7,761 bases of DNA. Source: an uncultured Candidatus Saccharibacteria bacterium (GTDB taxonomy: Bacteria; Patescibacteriota; Saccharimonadia; Saccharimonadales; Saccharimonadaceae). Made by a program: the position numbers and the translations under genes. Where the stretch lies: positions 1-7,761 of the forward strand of contig CAJZIB010000035.1 in assembly GCA_916049555.1 (NCBI GenBank). The letters are read 5' to 3'. Below the pieces are notes generated by a model that was not told where the DNA came from, made no database searches, and worked only from the letters and a program-made list of their open reading frames with translations. Shown here piece by piece: positions 6,721 to 7,761 of the stretch (positions within the stretch are counted from its first letter, which is position 1; every line of letters starts with the position of its first letter).

Positions 6721-6806
6721 GCCCGAGTGGCGAAACTGGCAGACGCGCTAGCTTCAGGTGCTAGTCTAGTTCCTAGGTGCAGGTTCAAGTCCTGTCTCGG
6801 GCACCA
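6721..6806 (+). tRNA. tRNA-Leu, anticodon CAG (reads CUG), CCA encoded
   Basis: An 86-base class II tRNA. The acceptor stem is GCCCGAG (6721-6727) with CTCGGGC (6796-6802), seven perfect pairs, then discriminator A and encoded CCA. The anticodon stem is CTAGC/GCTAG with loop TTCAGGT, giving anticodon CAG. The long variable arm has a CTAG/CTAG stem with a TTC loop, as expected for Leu. The T arm is GCAGG/CCTGT around TTCAAGT. The A discriminator also fits leucine identity. All stems pair well, so it looks functional. Confidence 0.97.
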
Positions 6807-6828
6807 AAATACAGATTTTTTCGAAATT

Positions 6829-6853
6829 GTCGCTTGAAAAGAGTGGCTTTTTT
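6829..6853 (+). terminator. Intrinsic terminator after tRNA-Leu
   Basis: GTCGCT (6829-6834) and AGTGGC (6842-6847) form a six-pair stem with two G-U pairs around a seven-base loop, followed directly by six T residues (6848-6853). A separate run of six T residues at 6816-6821 lies even closer to the tRNA. The stem is modest in strength. Confidence 0.5.
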
Positions 6854-6871
6854 ATTCACACTTCTTAATTT

Positions 6872-6919
6872 CTACCACAGGAGAAAAAATTTTCCTGCTC
6901 CTTTCGGGTAGTGTTTTTT
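6872..6919 (+). terminator. Second, longer plus-strand terminator-like hairpin
   Basis: The outer stem is CTACC (6872-6876) with GGTAG (6907-6911). The inner stem is AGGAG (6879-6883) with CTCCT (6898-6902) around a 14-base loop, and a run of six T residues follows at 6914-6919. It lies in the convergent gap between the tRNA and the GrpB gene. The T-run is on the plus strand, so it would stop read-through from the tRNA into the antisense of the GrpB gene. It gives no clear terminator for the GrpB transcript itself. Confidence 0.5.
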
Positions 6920-6927
6920 AGCTTAAA

Positions 6928-7464
6928 TTAGAGGCATTTAGATAATCGTGAAGATTTTAGAACCGATGAAGATTTTGCTTCAGTCAATAATTTTGATACG
7001 TAGGCCGATTTCAGGGTTTTGTATTTTTTGCGATCAAAATTAGCTTCTTTTGCAAATTCGTATTTTTTCTTTAGATATTCTTGTGCTTTTTCTGGATTAT
7101 TTTTAAGAAAGTCACGTAAAATAATAAAATTCTCATAAGATTCTTCCTTAATAGGACAAATATGAACATGAAAATCCCCCTCACCAGTTTCTTCTTTAGT
7201 ATTTGCTAAGAAAATTCGGTCCTCATGATTGTCAGATCCTTCAAAATATCCATTTTTTGTTAAAATATTTTTTACAGAAATCATATCTTTGCGTTTTGGA
7301 ACTCCGATAAGAATATCGATTATATTTTTGCCACCAATAAAAACGGCACTACTACCGACGTGTTCAATTTTTATATCAATAGGCAAAAGTTTAGACAAGC
7401 GACATTTCTCTTGCGTAAAACGCTCGATAAGTTTTGAGGAATATTCTTTTACGATAACAGACAT
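6928..7464 (-). CDS. GrpB-family (UPF0157) nucleotidyltransferase-like protein
   Basis: The 178-residue product matches the GrpB/UPF0157 family, which has a nucleotidyltransferase-like fold and no settled function. The signature region is IEHVGSSAV (33-41), then KNIIDILIGV (46-55) with D50 as the likely metal ligand; the usual VPG after SSA is replaced by VFIGG. HVHI (99-102), a second family landmark, is followed by FIILRDFLKNNPEKAQEY (113-130) and the C-terminal KKYKTLKSAYVSKLL (146-160). About 18 extra Ser/Lys-rich residues follow the usual end. The gene is clearly AT-richer than galU or gpmI, suggesting separate acquisition. No Shine-Dalgarno precedes the ATG at 7462-7464; an extended -10 eight bases upstream implies a leader of about two bases. 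Confidence 0.85.
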   Translation of the reverse strand: MSVIVKEYSSKLIERFTQEKCRLSKLLPIDIKIEHVGSSAVFIGGKNIIDILIGVPKRKDMISVKNILTKNGYFEGSDNHEDRIFLANTKEETGEGDFHVHICPIKEESYENFIILRDFLKNNPEKAQEYLKKKYEFAKEANFDRKKYKTLKSAYVSKLLTEAKSSSVLKSSRLSKCL

Positions 7465-7472
7465 CTATCAAT

Positions 7473-7482
7473 ATTGTACCAT
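7473..7482 (-). promoter_or_regulatory. Extended -10 promoter of the GrpB-family gene
   Basis: ATGG-TACAAT on the minus strand (TACAAT at 7478-7473), then eight bases to the ATG. The expected transcription start is about 7466, giving a two-base leader. It has the same extended TG layout as the other promoters in the window. Confidence 0.6.
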
Positions 7483-7571
7483 GCTTGTAATTTTAAACCA
7501 TTTAGCTTATTTTTATCTTTTCTCCGACGAAGCCGACAAGACCTAAAGTTTTGCTTGCAGTTGGCGAGCTC

Positions 7572-7591
7572 TGGGCATGCCCATATTTTTT
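7572..7591 (+). terminator. Palindrome TGGGCATGCCCA followed by a T-run
   Basis: A perfect 12-base palindrome (7572-7583) can fold as four GC-rich pairs around CATG, with six T residues at 7586-7591. It resembles a short plus-strand terminator, but no plus-strand gene lies upstream, only a possible small transcript from the 7490-7520 area. As duplex DNA it could equally be a protein-binding site upstream of the next promoter. Confidence 0.35.
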
Positions 7592-7599
7592 ATTATTTT

Positions 7600-7609
7600 G
7601 TGCTAAAAT
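7600..7609 (+). promoter_or_regulatory. Extended -10 promoter of the right-edge gene
   Basis: GTGC-TAAAAT, the same layout as the tRNA promoter with one base changed in the -10 hexamer. Transcription should start near 7616, giving a leader of about 100 bases before the ATG at 7717, long for this window. No -35 is visible. Confidence 0.55.
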
Positions 7610-7617
7610 TGGTTCTA

Positions 7618-7635
7618 ACGACACCGCGAAGTCGT
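7618..7635 (+). other. Leader hairpin 1 of the right-edge gene
   Basis: ACGAC (7618-7622) pairs with GTCGT (7631-7635), leaving the eight-base loop ACCGCGAA. It starts within a few bases of the predicted transcription start. The loop contains ACCGCG, which recalls part of the T-box sequence, but the rest of a T-box leader is absent. Confidence 0.4.
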
Positions 7636-7655
7636 GCTACGAGAGATTATAGACG

Positions 7656-7695
7656 AACACAGATATATTAGAATAAAATCTGTGTTTATTTTTTT
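7656..7695 (+). terminator. Terminator-like hairpin in the leader of the right-edge gene (candidate attenuator)
   Basis: AACACAGAT (7656-7664) and ATCTGTGTT (7678-7686) form nine perfect pairs around a 13-base AT-rich loop. TA and seven T residues follow (7689-7695). The Shine-Dalgarno of the next gene begins only nine bases later, at 7705. The hairpin therefore lies between promoter and gene, as in attenuated or riboswitch-controlled leaders. It could instead end a separate small RNA of about 80 bases. The stem is AT-rich, so its strength is uncertain. Confidence 0.55.
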
Positions 7696-7716
7696 GTTAA
7701 TAATGGAGGTAAATTG

Positions 7717-7761
7717 ATGAATAAGAAAATTTACAAAAGTATGATGAGAAATAAATTAGAT
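7717..7761 (+). CDS. Start of an unidentified gene (first 15 codons)
   Basis: The ATG at 7717-7719 follows GGAGG (7705-7709) with a seven-base spacer, a good ribosome binding site. The visible peptide begins MNKKIYKSMMRNKLD, a Lys/Asn-rich, positively charged start with no recognisable motif. The frame is open to the window edge. The product cannot be named. Its leader contains two hairpins, so its expression may be regulated. Confidence 0.7.
   Translation, partial: MNKKIYKSMMRNKLD

Noticed and set aside
7513..7532. Short tandem repeat CCGACGAAG/CCGACAAGA
   Set aside because: Only two imperfect copies of about nine bases; too short to distinguish from chance.
7229..7546. Plus-strand open frame of 105 codons
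   Set aside because: It is mostly antisense to the GrpB-family gene and has no independent support.
7474..7671. Plus-strand open frame of 65 codons in the intergenic region
   Set aside because: It has no Shine-Dalgarno, its ATG overlaps the GrpB promoter, and it runs through the palindrome, promoter and hairpins that better explain the region.
7616..7700. T-box riboswitch, suggested by ACCGCG in a loop followed by a terminator
   Set aside because: The full T-box sequence is missing and there is no room for a specifier stem between the promoter and this point.
1..7761. CRISPR array, insertion sequence, toxin-antitoxin or defence system
   Set aside because: No spaced direct repeats, transposase, terminal inverted repeats or defence-type domains are visible on either strand.

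Overview
The window is a compact bacterial segment of moderate GC content. Six genes run leftward on the minus strand: a CYTH-domain protein, gpmI, galU, a MurA with an added helix-turn-helix domain, a small membrane protein, and a UvrD/PcrA-type helicase cut off by the left edge. To their right lie a plus-strand tRNA-Leu(CAG), a minus-strand GrpB-family gene, and the first 15 codons of a plus-strand gene cut off by the right edge. Stop codons are only TAA (three) or TAG (three). No TGA occurs in frame in any gene, so the standard bacterial code fits. The tight packing, the leaderless genes and the HTH-MurA fusion suggest a reduced-genome lineage. Candidatus Saccharibacteria (TM7) or another Patescibacteria/CPR group is my best guess, inferred from overall style rather than from a marker gene.

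Left block (1-4212). galU makes UDP-glucose for surface glycans, and the HTH-MurA protein makes the first committed peptidoglycan precursor. Both start with a Shine-Dalgarno sequence. The membrane protein and the helicase follow after gaps of 22 and 15 bases, with no ribosome binding site but a -10 element exactly six bases before the ATG. They look like leaderless genes with their own promoters inside the cluster. Centre (4320-6577). gpmI is a full-length glycolytic phosphoglycerate mutase and also looks leaderless. A CYTH triphosphate-binding protein lies upstream of it.

Right block (6578-7761). The tRNA-Leu has a strong -10 placed so that transcription should begin only about two bases before the mature 5' end. 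Two plus-strand terminator-like hairpins follow it. The GrpB-family gene is AT-richer than its neighbours and nearly leaderless. The 252-base region 7465-7716 holds a divergent promoter, a palindrome with a T-run, and a leader of about 100 bases with two hairpins, the second terminator-like, directly in front of the Shine-Dalgarno of the last gene. This is a candidate attenuator.

The clearest non-gene signal is that seven of the eight apparent transcription starts share an extended -10, RTGN-TATAAT or a one-mismatch form, without a recognisable -35. Several are set so that the first transcribed base is the A of the start codon. I found no defence system, CRISPR array or insertion sequence. 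The notable items are this promoter and leaderless architecture, the HTH-MurA fusion, the near-leaderless tRNA and the candidate attenuator.
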